Positions 17,354 through 26,373 of a stretch of 64,000 bases of DNA are shown in pieces; within the stretch, counting starts at the first letter, position 1, and the number at the start of each line of letters is the position of its first letter. The notes under the pieces were generated by a model, which made no database searches, was not told where the DNA came from, and was given only the letters and a program-made list of their open reading frames with translations. The DNA is from Bacillota bacterium (GTDB lineage: Bacteria; Bacillota; Clostridia; DSM-8532). The position numbers and the translations under genes were made by a program. Location of the stretch: contig JAEYOK010000003.1 in assembly GCA_023411795.1 (NCBI GenBank), forward strand, positions 1-64,000, in the 5' to 3' direction.

Positions 17354-18176
17354 AGTCCATCAAGGCTCTAAATATCGTAAAATATTGTCAGGAGAGACTT
17401 TATATACATTGCCTGATGACCTAACTCCTCATGTGGCATATAGCCCAACTCATAATTTGGATGATGACTGCTGGTTCGGTATTGACAACTTTTCTCAAAA
17501 GACATATTGTCTGGACATATTGCGGACGGTTTTTGTATCTGCTGAATATGACACGTTATTATCTCAAGATGAAGCAGAAAAGATAGACTTTATTTTCTCG
17601 TATCAGGATGAAGTTGGTGAACCGGCTTATTATTTTCAGAATATAACAAAGAGCCAATTGCAGTACAAAAGGTTTATTAGACTCGGTGATAATTACACAT
17701 TCAACGATAACAGCAGGAACATAACGATTAATTCAGTCCCAGACGCAATTTACATACCAAGCAGTAACATATTGTACTTCAAAAGATTATCTTCGATATC
17801 GGAAATATTTGATGGTATCTTTGAACTATATCGTGAAGCTACACAAGAAGAAACAGCTAACTTTTTGGATAATGATTTTGTCAGTTTGCAGGACGGGTTT
17901 TCAGCTGAGAGAGTTAAGCAGGCAAATAGAAAAAGAATAGCAATGGCAGTTGACACAATAAGAAGATTTGATGATGCTCAAAGGACAGCTGTTTTTGCTT
18001 GTATTAGGGATTACTATCCTGATTTGATGGATGAAAAAGGAGCTTTTAAGGTAAGTACTGAAAATGACCTTAAATTGTTGCTATATGGAATTGAGCAGCG
18101 ATTCTATACTACGCCGGATGGCAGGGAGAGAAGAATTGCGAACTCTATTATTACAATAAATCAAGGAGGAAACTGA
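17322..18176 (+). CDS. KwaB-like (DUF4868) anti-phage protein
   Basis: A 284-residue soluble protein. The ATG at 17322 has GGAGG nine bases upstream, placed inside the end of the preceding membrane-protein gene. The middle (IYIPSSNILYFKRLSSISEI, then a helix and a conserved Asn-Arg-Lys-Arg segment) follows the layout of DUF4868, the KwaB family, and the protein comes directly after a four-helix membrane protein as KwaB does. KwaB is usually about 315 residues. The TGA lies one base before the methyltransferase ATG, so this pair is embedded in the restriction operon rather than standing alone. Confidence 0.55.
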   Translation: MNHTIAKIRSRVHQGSKYRKILSGETLYTLPDDLTPHVAYSPTHNLDDDCWFGIDNFSQKTYCLDILRTVFVSAEYDTLLSQDEAEKIDFIFSYQDEVGEPAYYFQNITKSQLQYKRFIRLGDNYTFNDNSRNITINSVPDAIYIPSSNILYFKRLSSISEIFDGIFELYREATQEETANFLDNDFVSLQDGFSAERVKQANRKRIAMAVDTIRRFDDAQRTAVFACIRDYYPDLMDEKGAFKVSTENDLKLLLYGIEQRFYTTPDGRERRIANSIITINQGGN

Positions 18177-18177
18177 C

Positions 18178-20058
18178 ATGGCTAACCCGAACGGTGAGAC
18201 ATTGGACATATTGCAGGAGAATATAAAAAAGCTACGGGAGCTGTTTCCTGAGGTGGTTACTGAGGGCAATATTGATTTCGACAAGTTAAAGCAGATTCTC
18301 GGTGAGTACGTGGATGACAGCAAGGAGCGGTATAACTTCACTTGGAACGGCAAAGGAAAGGCTTTAAGGCTTTCTCAAACGCCATCACTTGGGACACTCA
18401 GACCCTGCAAGGAAGAAAGCAAGGACTGGGACACAACACAGAACCTTTATATTGAGGGTGACAACCTTGAAGTGCTAAAGCTCCTGCAAAAGAGCTATCA
18501 CAACAAGGTTAAAATGATATACATAGACCCACCGTATAATACAGGTGGTGACTTTGTTTACCCTGATGATTTTTCGGACAGTATTGAAAATTATAAGAAA
18601 ATCACAGGGCAGGTCGACGGCGAGGGCAAAAAAATAAGCTCAAACACAGAAGCAAACGGACGCTATCATACCGACTGGCTCAATATGATATACCCACGTT
18701 TGAGGTTAGCAAGGAATTTGCTTACGGACGATGGGGTTATTTTTATTAGTATTGATGATAATGAAGTATCAAACATGATAAAGCTTTGTGGTGAAGTATT
18801 TGGAGAGAATAATTTTGTAGGCACTTTACTTTGGAAGAAAAAAACTAATGGTAATAATATGGGCTTTTTGCCCCCTGTGCACGATTACATACTATGCTTT
18901 GCGAAGAACATAGAGAATATGTCTGATATGGGTTATGACATTACTGATGAATTCATTTCGAAAACATATTCTAACACTGATAATGATCCTCGTGGTGCGT
19001 GGACAACAATGGACTTATCTGCAAACCATAAGGGGCCTTACTTTTCAATTACTAATCCAGCTACAGGTGAAAGTTTCTTACCTCCCAAAGGTCGTTATTG
19101 GGTCTTTAATGAAAAGGAAATACAAAAAAGAATTGCAGATGGAAGAATAATTTTTGGGAAAACGGGAACATCACGTCCTGTTCAAAAGGTTTTTGCCTCA
19201 GAAAGAATGTTTGGAAAGGTAAGAGCCGAATCTTGGTGGGATAATAAAGGGAAGAATGAGGATGCAACAGCGGAACTTAATGAATTATTCAGTGAGCCTA
19301 AACTTTTCACGCATCCTAAGCCTACGAAGCTTCTTGTAAACTTAATAGAAATATCAACGCATAAAGATTCAATAGTTCTTGACTTTTTTTCTGGTTCTGG
19401 TACAACTGCTCATGCACTTATGCTACAAAATAGTATAGATGGCGGTTGCCGTAAGTTTATTATGGTGCAACTCCCTGAACCATGTGTAGATGGAACTATA
19501 GCAAATGAAGCAGGATATAAGAACATTTGTGAATTAGGTAAAGAACGTATCAGAAGAGCTGGTGATAAGATAAATGCTGATTTTGGTAGTGGCAATATCC
19601 ATATGGCTATCGGAGAAAAAAAGAAGCCTTTAGATATTGGATTTAAAGTATTTAAACTCGATACATCTAATTTAGGAAAATGGCAGCCTGACTATGATAA
19701 TCTTGAACAGACTTTGATGGGCAGCATTAATAATTTTATTGACGGGCGCAGTGAGCTTGATGTTATCTTTGAAATCTTGATTAAAATGGGGCTAGACCTG
19801 ACATATCAAGTAGAAAAAATATCTATTGGCGGTAAAAAAGTTTATTATGTGGGTTTTGGGGCTTTAATGATGTGCCTAGATGATGAAATTACAAATGATG
19901 TCGCAGAAGGCATGGTGAAACTATATAAAGAACTACAACCTGAAACATGGAAGGTTGTGTTTAAGGATAATGGTTTTAAGTCCGATAGCAATAAAACCAA
20001 TATCAAAGAGATTCTTAAGTTCGCTGGGCTTGAAGAAGAAGCCTTCACAACAATTTGA
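18178..20058 (+). CDS. mod: Type III restriction-modification DNA methyltransferase (Mod)
   Basis: A 626-residue N6-adenine methyltransferase of the beta class. It has the catalytic motif IDPPYNTG (about 118-124) ahead of the SAM-binding motif LDFFSGSGTTAHA (about 401-412), with a long variable stretch between (about 215-370) that should hold the target-recognition domain. The leader NLYIEGDNLEVLKLLQKSY is typical of Mod subunits. The ATG has AAGGAGG eight bases upstream. Mod is needed both for host protection and for recognition by Res. Upstream it touches the KwaB-like gene, and downstream an unknown gene separates it from res, which is unusual. Confidence 0.92.
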   Translation: MANPNGETLDILQENIKKLRELFPEVVTEGNIDFDKLKQILGEYVDDSKERYNFTWNGKGKALRLSQTPSLGTLRPCKEESKDWDTTQNLYIEGDNLEVLKLLQKSYHNKVKMIYIDPPYNTGGDFVYPDDFSDSIENYKKITGQVDGEGKKISSNTEANGRYHTDWLNMIYPRLRLARNLLTDDGVIFISIDDNEVSNMIKLCGEVFGENNFVGTLLWKKKTNGNNMGFLPPVHDYILCFAKNIENMSDMGYDITDEFISKTYSNTDNDPRGAWTTMDLSANHKGPYFSITNPATGESFLPPKGRYWVFNEKEIQKRIADGRIIFGKTGTSRPVQKVFASERMFGKVRAESWWDNKGKNEDATAELNELFSEPKLFTHPKPTKLLVNLIEISTHKDSIVLDFFSGSGTTAHALMLQNSIDGGCRKFIMVQLPEPCVDGTIANEAGYKNICELGKERIRRAGDKINADFGSGNIHMAIGEKKKPLDIGFKVFKLDTSNLGKWQPDYDNLEQTLMGSINNFIDGRSELDVIFEILIKMGLDLTYQVEKISIGGKKVYYVGFGALMMCLDDEITNDVAEGMVKLYKELQPETWKVVFKDNGFKSDSNKTNIKEILKFAGLEEEAFTTI

Positions 20059-20068
20059 GGTGAGTTCT

Positions 20069-20836
20069 ATGATAACGAATGATAATTGTGAACAAGCCTA
20101 TTTGGAGCTGGCTTTAGTCACCCGAAATTTAGAAATAATGCAGAAGTGGGTTAATAGTATACCTGATATTGTTCATTATAAGGATTTTATTCAGAATAAT
20201 TTATGCACTACTGAATGTTATAACTATTTGTTAAAAATTGCTGTTGATTCGCATGATAAAGTACTTGTAAAACATGATGGAAAAGCGTTGTTGGTACTAA
20301 AAAATATTGTTAGAAATAATCCCACTTTGAAGTTTAATGAAGATACTAGTAAATTAAGTTTCCAAGTCTTTCGAAAATATGTTCTATATCATAATGCTGT
20401 CATGAGCAGTTGTGCAAACAGACTTTTAGTAAATGTAATCTTAGATGATGATAGCATAAAGTGGCTCTTAGATAACGCTGATGAATCTGAACATGTATTG
20501 AATCGAATATTAAGATATCTTATTTATAGAGAATTCATTGCAAATTGGGCTAAACAAAAATACCAAAGTAATGCTTTGCCTAATAGAACTAGTGAGTTAA
20601 TAGGGCTAATGATAAAAGAGGATGTTCCTCATTTTATAGATTCAGATACTAAGGTGAAAATTTGGGGGATTTATTATTCCAGAACTTGTGATGATGTAAA
20701 GAAAATGCTTTTACTTTCTTTATATAGCTTTGATATAATTGATGATTTTATTTCAATATGTAAGCGACTAGGGTATTTCGATATAATAGAGGAAACCTTA
20801 AGAGCTAAAACCAATATAAAACAGGAGGTATTATGA
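20069..20836 (+). CDS. Unknown helical protein between mod and res
   Basis: I do not recognise this 255-residue protein. It looks almost entirely alpha-helical, with repeated Leu/Ile-rich helices of HEAT-like spacing, no membrane segment, no Cys cluster and no nuclease motif. The ATG at 20069 has GAGGTGAG just upstream, overlapping the mod stop, and its TGA shares ATGA with the res start. It is therefore co-expressed in fixed proportion with Mod and Res. It is more AT-rich than mod or the first half of res. A scaffold or regulator of the Mod-Res complex, or a specific immunity factor, are possibilities only. Confidence 0.6.
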   Translation: MITNDNCEQAYLELALVTRNLEIMQKWVNSIPDIVHYKDFIQNNLCTTECYNYLLKIAVDSHDKVLVKHDGKALLVLKNIVRNNPTLKFNEDTSKLSFQVFRKYVLYHNAVMSSCANRLLVNVILDDDSIKWLLDNADESEHVLNRILRYLIYREFIANWAKQKYQSNALPNRTSELIGLMIKEDVPHFIDSDTKVKIWGIYYSRTCDDVKKMLLLSLYSFDIIDDFISICKRLGYFDIIEETLRAKTNIKQEVL

Positions 20837-23799
20837 AACTGCAATTTGACGCAAATTTACATTATCAAGAGCAGGCAGTTTCTTCTGTTGTTGATCTCTT
20901 TCGTGGACAAACGCCTAAACAGTCCAACTTTTCTGTTACTGCATACAGCAAGCAAATAGGGTTGTTCGATACGGATCATGGTATAGGTAACTATTTGGAG
21001 TTGGACGAGGAAGATATACTGTCTAATTTACAGGAGATACAGCTTAGAAACGGTTTGGCTCAGACGAAAAAACTGAAGAACAATGCTTTTGACTTTGATA
21101 TTGAAATGGAAACCGGCACAGGAAAAACCTATGTTTATCTGAGGTCTATCTTTGAGCTTAATAAGGCTTATGGTTTTTCAAAGTTTATCATTGTAGTACC
21201 TAGCATAGCTATTAAAGAAGGCGTATATAAGTCATTGCAGATTACTAATGAACACTTTTCAAATCTATATGATAATGCTGTTTATGACTATTTTATTTAT
21301 GACAGCAGCAAGTTAGAGCAGGTTCGTTCTTTTGCTGTTAATGATCATATAACCATCATGGTTATTAATATTGACGCATTTAGAAAAAGCTTCGATAATC
21401 CTGAAGCTGAAAATAAGGCGAATATTATTCACAGAGCTAATGATAAGCTGAATGGCATGAAGCCTATTGAGCTTATTCGTGAAACAAGACCTTTTGTTAT
21501 TATAGACGAGCCTCAATCGGTAGACACAACACCAAAATCCAAGGAGGCTATAGCTTCACTTAATCCTCTATGTACATTAAGATATTCAGCTACTCATGTT
21601 GAAAAGCATAATTTAGTTTACAGACTGGATGCGGTGGACAGCTTCGATCTGGAACTGGTCAAACAAATTGAGGTAGCTAGCTTTGCTAGCGTGGACTATC
21701 ACAACAATGCTTATATGAAACTGAAATCAGTAGACAATAAGAAAAGTCCGATAACTGCTAAGATTGAAATGGATGTCAATGAACGAGGAACGGTTAAAAG
21801 AAAGGTTGTTACGGTTCGAGCCGGGGATGACCTGTATGACATTTCAAAAGGTCGTGACATTTACGATGGCTATAATATTGATGAGATATACTGTGAACAG
21901 GGCAATGAATACGTTAGCTTTTCAACTAAGCCTACCATACTTAAAATAGATAAAGCAGTCGGGGATATTGATGACCTTGCCATAAAAGAGCAGCAGATTA
22001 GAAAAACCATTGAAGAACACCTAAACAAGGAATTGATACTGAACAATAAGGGTATCAAGGTACTCAGCCTGTTCTTTATTGACAGAGTTGCAAATTATAG
22101 ATTCTATGATGCTGCTGGTAAGCCGCAAAAAGGTATATACGCGCAGCTTTTTGAAAAGCATTACAGTGAATTGATAAAAAAGCCAAAGTATAGTACCTTA
22201 TTTAAGGATGTTGATATTGAAACAGCAGCTGAAGAAGTACATAACGGTTATTTTTCTACTGACAAGAAAGGTGTTTATAAGGATACTAATGGAACTACGG
22301 CAGCTGATGATGACGCTTATAGTCTTATTATGAGGGACAAAGAGAAATTATTGAGCTTTGATACAAAGTTACGCTTTATATTCTCTCATTCAGCACTACG
22401 GGAAGGTTGGGATAACCCTAATGTTTTTCAGATATGTACTCTTAATGAGACACGCAGTGAGGTAAAAAAGCGTCAGGAAATAGGCAGGGGCTTACGGCTT
22501 TGCGTCAATCAGAACGGAGAAAGGCAGTACGGCTACCCAATAAATACGCTTACAGTAATGGCGAATGAAAGTTATGATGAATTTGCTTCCAAACTTCAGA
22601 AAGAATATGAGCAGGACGAGGGTATCAGGTTTGGTGTCATAGAAACTCATACCTTTGCCAATATACCTGTTAAAAGAGCAGATGGCAGCTTTGAATACCT
22701 GGGACAGGAGAAATCAGAGCAGTTATACAAGGCTTTTACAGAGAAGAAATACATTGATCATAAAGGTTTTGTGCAGGACACGCTTAAAAAGGCTCTTAAG
22801 GATAATACCTTGGATATACCTGCTGAGTTGGAGGAGCATAAGGCTGCTATCATAACGGTATGCAAGAAAATTAGTGGTAACCTTAACATTAAATCAGCTG
22901 ATGACAAGAGGACCATTACACTCAATAAGCAAGTTTATTTGAGTGAGGATTTCAAAGTACTTTGGGATAGAATCAAGCACAAAACCACTTATTCTGTTGA
23001 CTTTAACACAAATAAACTTATAGAAAAATGCGTACAGTCTTTACAGCAGAACTTAATGATAAGTTCATCAAAGCTAATTTATTCCAAGGCAAGAGTGAAT
23101 ATATCAGTTAGTGGTGTTGCCGCTACGGAAACACTGCATACAACAGTGCTAGCTACGGATATGAGGGAAACTCTCCCTGATATAATTACATATCTGCAAA
23201 ACAGGACAAATCTTACACGCAGGACAATTGTAGACATTCTAATAAAGAGTAATACGCTGCATTTATTCAAGAAGAACCCTCAGGCTTATATGGAAGATAC
23301 AGCAAAGATAATTATGTCAGTAATGAAAACTATGATTGTTGACGGTATCAAATACACAAAGCTTGGAGATAGTGAATTCTATGCACAGGAACTATTTAAT
23401 ACACAGGAACTTACAGGATATCTGGAACGCAACATGGTTGAAAGTAAAAAATCAGTTTACAGTTATGTGATCTATGATAGTGATGTAGAAAAGAGCTTTG
23501 CAGAAAGCTTTGAGAAAAATGAGAGCATCAAGGTATATGCAAAACTACCCGACTGGTTTAAAATATCAACCCCTCTTGGCTCATATAATCCAGACTGGGC
23601 GGTGTTGGTAGAAGACAACGGACAGAACAAATTGTATTTTGTGGTAGAAACAAAAGGCAATATCTTTATCGATGCCTTGCGTCCAACGGAGGCTGAAAAG
23701 ATTAAGTGTGGCGAAAAGCATTTTGAGGCATTAGGTGAAGCGGCAAAGTTCACAAAGGTAGATTCCTTTGAACGCTTCTTGGAAGTTAATAACCTATAA
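20833..23799 (+). CDS. res: Type III restriction enzyme helicase-nuclease (Res)
   Basis: A 988-residue subunit. The superfamily 2 helicase has Walker A METGTGKT (about 92-99), the DEPQ box FVIIDEPQS (about 222), RYSATHVEKH (about 252) and motif VI RQEIGRGLRLCVN (about 546-558). The C-terminal endonuclease keeps PD-(D/E)xK residues: NPDWAVLV (about 919) and VVETKGN (about 936-942). Length and order are standard for type III Res, and all catalytic motifs appear intact. It couples to the upstream gene by ATGA overlap with GGAGG ahead. ATP-driven sliding and cutting beside Mod-bound unmethylated sites is the known family activity. Confidence 0.92.
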   Translation: MKLQFDANLHYQEQAVSSVVDLFRGQTPKQSNFSVTAYSKQIGLFDTDHGIGNYLELDEEDILSNLQEIQLRNGLAQTKKLKNNAFDFDIEMETGTGKTYVYLRSIFELNKAYGFSKFIIVVPSIAIKEGVYKSLQITNEHFSNLYDNAVYDYFIYDSSKLEQVRSFAVNDHITIMVINIDAFRKSFDNPEAENKANIIHRANDKLNGMKPIELIRETRPFVIIDEPQSVDTTPKSKEAIASLNPLCTLRYSATHVEKHNLVYRLDAVDSFDLELVKQIEVASFASVDYHNNAYMKLKSVDNKKSPITAKIEMDVNERGTVKRKVVTVRAGDDLYDISKGRDIYDGYNIDEIYCEQGNEYVSFSTKPTILKIDKAVGDIDDLAIKEQQIRKTIEEHLNKELILNNKGIKVLSLFFIDRVANYRFYDAAGKPQKGIYAQLFEKHYSELIKKPKYSTLFKDVDIETAAEEVHNGYFSTDKKGVYKDTNGTTAADDDAYSLIMRDKEKLLSFDTKLRFIFSHSALREGWDNPNVFQICTLNETRSEVKKRQEIGRGLRLCVNQNGERQYGYPINTLTVMANESYDEFASKLQKEYEQDEGIRFGVIETHTFANIPVKRADGSFEYLGQEKSEQLYKAFTEKKYIDHKGFVQDTLKKALKDNTLDIPAELEEHKAAIITVCKKISGNLNIKSADDKRTITLNKQVYLSEDFKVLWDRIKHKTTYSVDFNTNKLIEKCVQSLQQNLMISSSKLIYSKARVNISVSGVAATETLHTTVLATDMRETLPDIITYLQNRTNLTRRTIVDILIKSNTLHLFKKNPQAYMEDTAKIIMSVMKTMIVDGIKYTKLGDSEFYAQELFNTQELTGYLERNMVESKKSVYSYVIYDSDVEKSFAESFEKNESIKVYAKLPDWFKISTPLGSYNPDWAVLVEDNGQNKLYFVVETKGNIFIDALRPTEAEKIKCGEKHFEALGEAAKFTKVDSFERFLEVNNL

Positions 23800-23891
23800 C
23801 CTCAAGCACTGCCTGAAAAAAATAGGGTGAAAGCAGTTGTTTTCATTTGATGTTAGTTGGTATGTTACCACAGAGAAGTTATAAAGAGCTA

Positions 23892-23923
23892 AAAGGGTTT
23901 CAGCATAATCGCTAAAACCCTTT
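23892..23923. terminator. Bidirectional terminator between res and tRNA-Ser
   Basis: AAAGGGTTT and AAACCCTTT form a nine-base stem, extended internally by AGC/GCT. On the plus strand CCCTTTAATTT follows; on the minus strand CCCTTTTAGCTCTTTAT follows. It can end both the defence operon and the tRNA transcript. Confidence 0.6.
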
Positions 23924-23927
23924 AATT

Positions 23928-24018
23928 TGGCGGAGAGAGTGGGATTCGAACCCACGGAACGGATTAACGTTCACACGATTTCCAGTCGTGCGCCTTAGAC
24001 CAGCTCAGCCATCTCTCC
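23928..24018 (-). tRNA. tRNA-Ser (anticodon GGA)
   Basis: The minus strand gives a complete class II tRNA: acceptor GGAGAGA pairing with TCTCTCC, a D-arm around GCTGAGCTGGTCTAAGGC, anticodon loop CTGGAAA in a CACGA/TCGTG stem (anticodon at 23981-23983), a long variable arm built on GAACG/CGTTC, T-arm GTGGGTTCGAATCCCAC, discriminator G and an encoded CCA. It reads UCC/UCU codons. Its 3' end faces the defence operon, the usual geometry of an island inserted at a tRNA gene, but I found no repeated tRNA 3' end on the far side. Confidence 0.97.
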
Positions 24019-24167
24019 ACACCTTTTATATGCGCTTTACTGGTGTCGAACCAGCATGCTTGAATATTGTAACATAGTCATTAATAATAAGTCAAGAATT
24101 ATGAAAAGGCAAATGTTTAGGGTAAATGCTTACTAGCAAATGCGTTAACGGCAGATATACTGTAAGC

Positions 24168-25265
24168 TTATGTAACCAAACCCCATAGCCAGAGCACTAG
24201 CTCTATGACCCTTGGGAAGATGGTTATAACGCAGAAGAGTCTTGCTATCTGGAGCAATGCCACCTGTGGGCCTGCAGCACCAAGATCTGTTGCCAAAAGA
24301 GCCATATCGCTTGCCCCGGCAGGGGTACAGGAGAATAGGGCAGTGGCAATGTCAATCTTAAACAGTTTGCTCATCAGGATACCCAACAGTATACAGAAGC
24401 CCATGTATCCTACCACAAGTAGTATCATTGGGAGAATAAGCCCGGATATTCCGTTGAGATTCTCTCTCACAAAGCTACTTCCTACAAAGGCCCCTGCAAC
24501 TATCATGGCAAAGCGCTTAACATTAAAGGGCATATAGGCCGTATTTGTCCATAAACTGAGAGCCGATACCGAAAGGGTTGAGAAAAGCAACGGACCCGCA
24601 GGTATATCAAGAATCGCACCTAATATACCAAATACAAAAGCTATTGAAAGAGTAATAACTGTTTTTTTAATAGGCTGGTCAACCTTTTTGCTCTTAATCG
24701 TATCAACAGGCGCAGGCTGTGTGTCTGTCTGTTCCTGATCCTGCTGATTGTTTTTGGATGACGATTGCCTCTTTGAGAAATATTTTGTTATGGGAAAAAT
24801 GAGGGTAGGGAAGAAGGTAAGAACCATAACCATACGAAATAGCTGGAATACTGCTACTAATGATGTATCCGCGCCCATATCGTAGCTTATAATGCTGATA
24901 TCTGCCACTCCGCCGGGAACCGCTGCAAATAACGCCGTCATCAGGTCGCAATCGGATAAAGCGTATATGGTAAAGCCAAGAATTATATTTATAATTAGTA
25001 ACCCCCCTACTAGAAAGACCGTAGGTTTAACCATTTTCTTAAGATCCGAGACATTTTTTCTGTTTACTTGCATACCTATGAACGCGCCCGATATTATCTG
25101 AGCAAATATTTTAGCTGGTAGTGGAAAATAAGCAAGGTCGGTAAAAATGTTGAACAAGGCAACCGCCACGAGTGAGCCAATCATTAATCCGCCTGTAACC
25201 TTTAATTTGAACAATATCAAAGCACCAATCAAGCCAACAAGAAAGGTGACCAAAAACCATGTCAT
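24168..25265 (-). CDS. AbrB-family (COG3180) membrane transporter
   Basis: A 365-residue membrane protein with an internal duplication. Each half has about five helices and a conserved Ala/Gly-rich loop, FAAVPGGVADISIISYDMGA in the first half and SCTPAGASDMALLATDLGAA in the second. A charged cytoplasmic linker rich in Gln, Lys and Ser lies at about 160-200. This is the two-repeat AbrB family of putative transporters or regulators of amino and organic acids. The ATG has GGAGGG nine bases upstream. It is the last gene of the minus-strand operon that starts with the ABC permeases. It may export or import an acid product of this pathway. Confidence 0.75.
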   Translation of the reverse strand: MTWFLVTFLVGLIGALILFKLKVTGGLMIGSLVAVALFNIFTDLAYFPLPAKIFAQIISGAFIGMQVNRKNVSDLKKMVKPTVFLVGGLLIINIILGFTIYALSDCDLMTALFAAVPGGVADISIISYDMGADTSLVAVFQLFRMVMVLTFFPTLIFPITKYFSKRQSSSKNNQQDQEQTDTQPAPVDTIKSKKVDQPIKKTVITLSIAFVFGILGAILDIPAGPLLFSTLSVSALSLWTNTAYMPFNVKRFAMIVAGAFVGSSFVRENLNGISGLILPMILLVVGYMGFCILLGILMSKLFKIDIATALFSCTPAGASDMALLATDLGAAGPQVALLQIARLFCVITIFPRVIELVLWLWGLVT

Positions 25266-25299
25266 TCCCTATAACCCTCCATTTCAGGGATAGCTGTAA

Positions 25300-26286
25300 T
25301 TAAATAATTAAGTCAGCGAGTTTTTCTGCCATTTCTCTGATATCTATACCCTTGGTAAAGAGGAGGCAGGTTCCGGTTGGATATCTGGTCTTTTCAATCC
25401 ATCTCTCAGGAATCTGAGAAGCACCGTATTTTGCGCCTAGAATAGCACCAACAATAGCTCCGATGGTATCGGCATCACGTCCGAAATTACCTGCGGCTAT
25501 AACACCGTTCTTAAAGGTATCATTAACTATATTGAGTACGCCGAAGGCTTCGGATACAGCCTCAGCCACTGTTGCACGATAGCTTGCCCAAAGCTCATCA
25601 TGAAGAGGCATCCAGGAGTCCACAAGAGATTTACCTGTTCTGTTGCCGATTTCAAGAGCCTTGTTCAGTGTGTAATGAAACCATGAATCAGAAGGAATAG
25701 CTTTTAGTGCAGCATCAATAATCTCATCGATGGTACCGTCCACCATGGCAACCGATACGGCAGCGGCAACAGCCTGAGCTCCCCAAATACCATCCTCGTA
25801 ATGGCTGATGCTGGCGTCTATTTCGGCCATAGCAGCAGCTTTCTCAGGGTCACCAGCACATATAATTCCAATTGGAGCAATACGCATTGCAGCACCGTCA
25901 CTTGTGAAATAGCTGTTGTATTTACCAGAAAGGGGAGGACGTAATCCGCGGCGTAGGTTTTTGGAGGCTTCAAATTCACTGGCTCCGCCTCTTTTAAGTT
26001 CATCCTGTGTTGCTACATGGGTGAGCCATGCATTTACAACATCATCACTGGTAAGGTTACCCTTGCAATCAATGAGAATTTTAGCTGTTAGCAATGCGAA
26101 CTCTGTGTCGTCGGTACTCCAGGAAGCTCCTTTATGAAAGTCTGTTGTAAATCCATAATTAAGTTGGTTATCGGGTTTTCTTGACGCATCACCGAAGGAG
26201 TCACCGATGGCAAGGCCGCTTAAGCTTCCTATAGCTTTGTCTAGAACATTGCTTCTGTCTTTAATAAACTCAGATCTTGATATCAT
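25300..26286 (-). CDS. ADP-ribosylglycohydrolase family protein (first of three)
   Basis: A 328-residue enzyme of the ARH fold, which hydrolyses bonds to the C1 of ribose using two Mg ions. Metal-binding motifs are present: WSTDDTEFALL near residue 60 and GRDADTIGAIVGAILGAKYG near the C-terminus, with LAIGDSFGDASRKP at the N-terminus. The ATG at 26286 with AAAGGA ahead is preferred over an upstream in-frame ATG. It lies between the solute-binding lipoprotein and the AbrB-type permease. The substrate is unknown. Given the ribokinase in the divergent operon, ribose or a ribose derivative is the likely product. Confidence 0.85.
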   Translation of the reverse strand: MISRSEFIKDRSNVLDKAIGSLSGLAIGDSFGDASRKPDNQLNYGFTTDFHKGASWSTDDTEFALLTAKILIDCKGNLTSDDVVNAWLTHVATQDELKRGGASEFEASKNLRRGLRPPLSGKYNSYFTSDGAAMRIAPIGIICAGDPEKAAAMAEIDASISHYEDGIWGAQAVAAAVSVAMVDGTIDEIIDAALKAIPSDSWFHYTLNKALEIGNRTGKSLVDSWMPLHDELWASYRATVAEAVSEAFGVLNIVNDTFKNGVIAAGNFGRDADTIGAIVGAILGAKYGASQIPERWIEKTRYPTGTCLLFTKGIDIREMAEKLADLII

Positions 26287-26373
26287 TTGATTATCCTTTC
26301 TCTTTAAGAAATCATATTTAAAAGGAAACAACAGGTAAGGCTAAGCCAATACCTGTTGCTTCAGAGCTGCTAA

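Noticed and set aside
12760..23799. BREX, DISARM or Dnd system
   Set aside because: No PglX, PglZ, BrxC, DrmA, DrmB/DUF1998 or Dnd proteins are encoded; the motifs fit type III Mod and Res plus accessory genes.
23928..24018. tRNA 3' end as a proven attachment site
   Set aside because: I found no second copy of the tRNA 3' end in the window and no integrase gene, so integration here is only suggested by position.
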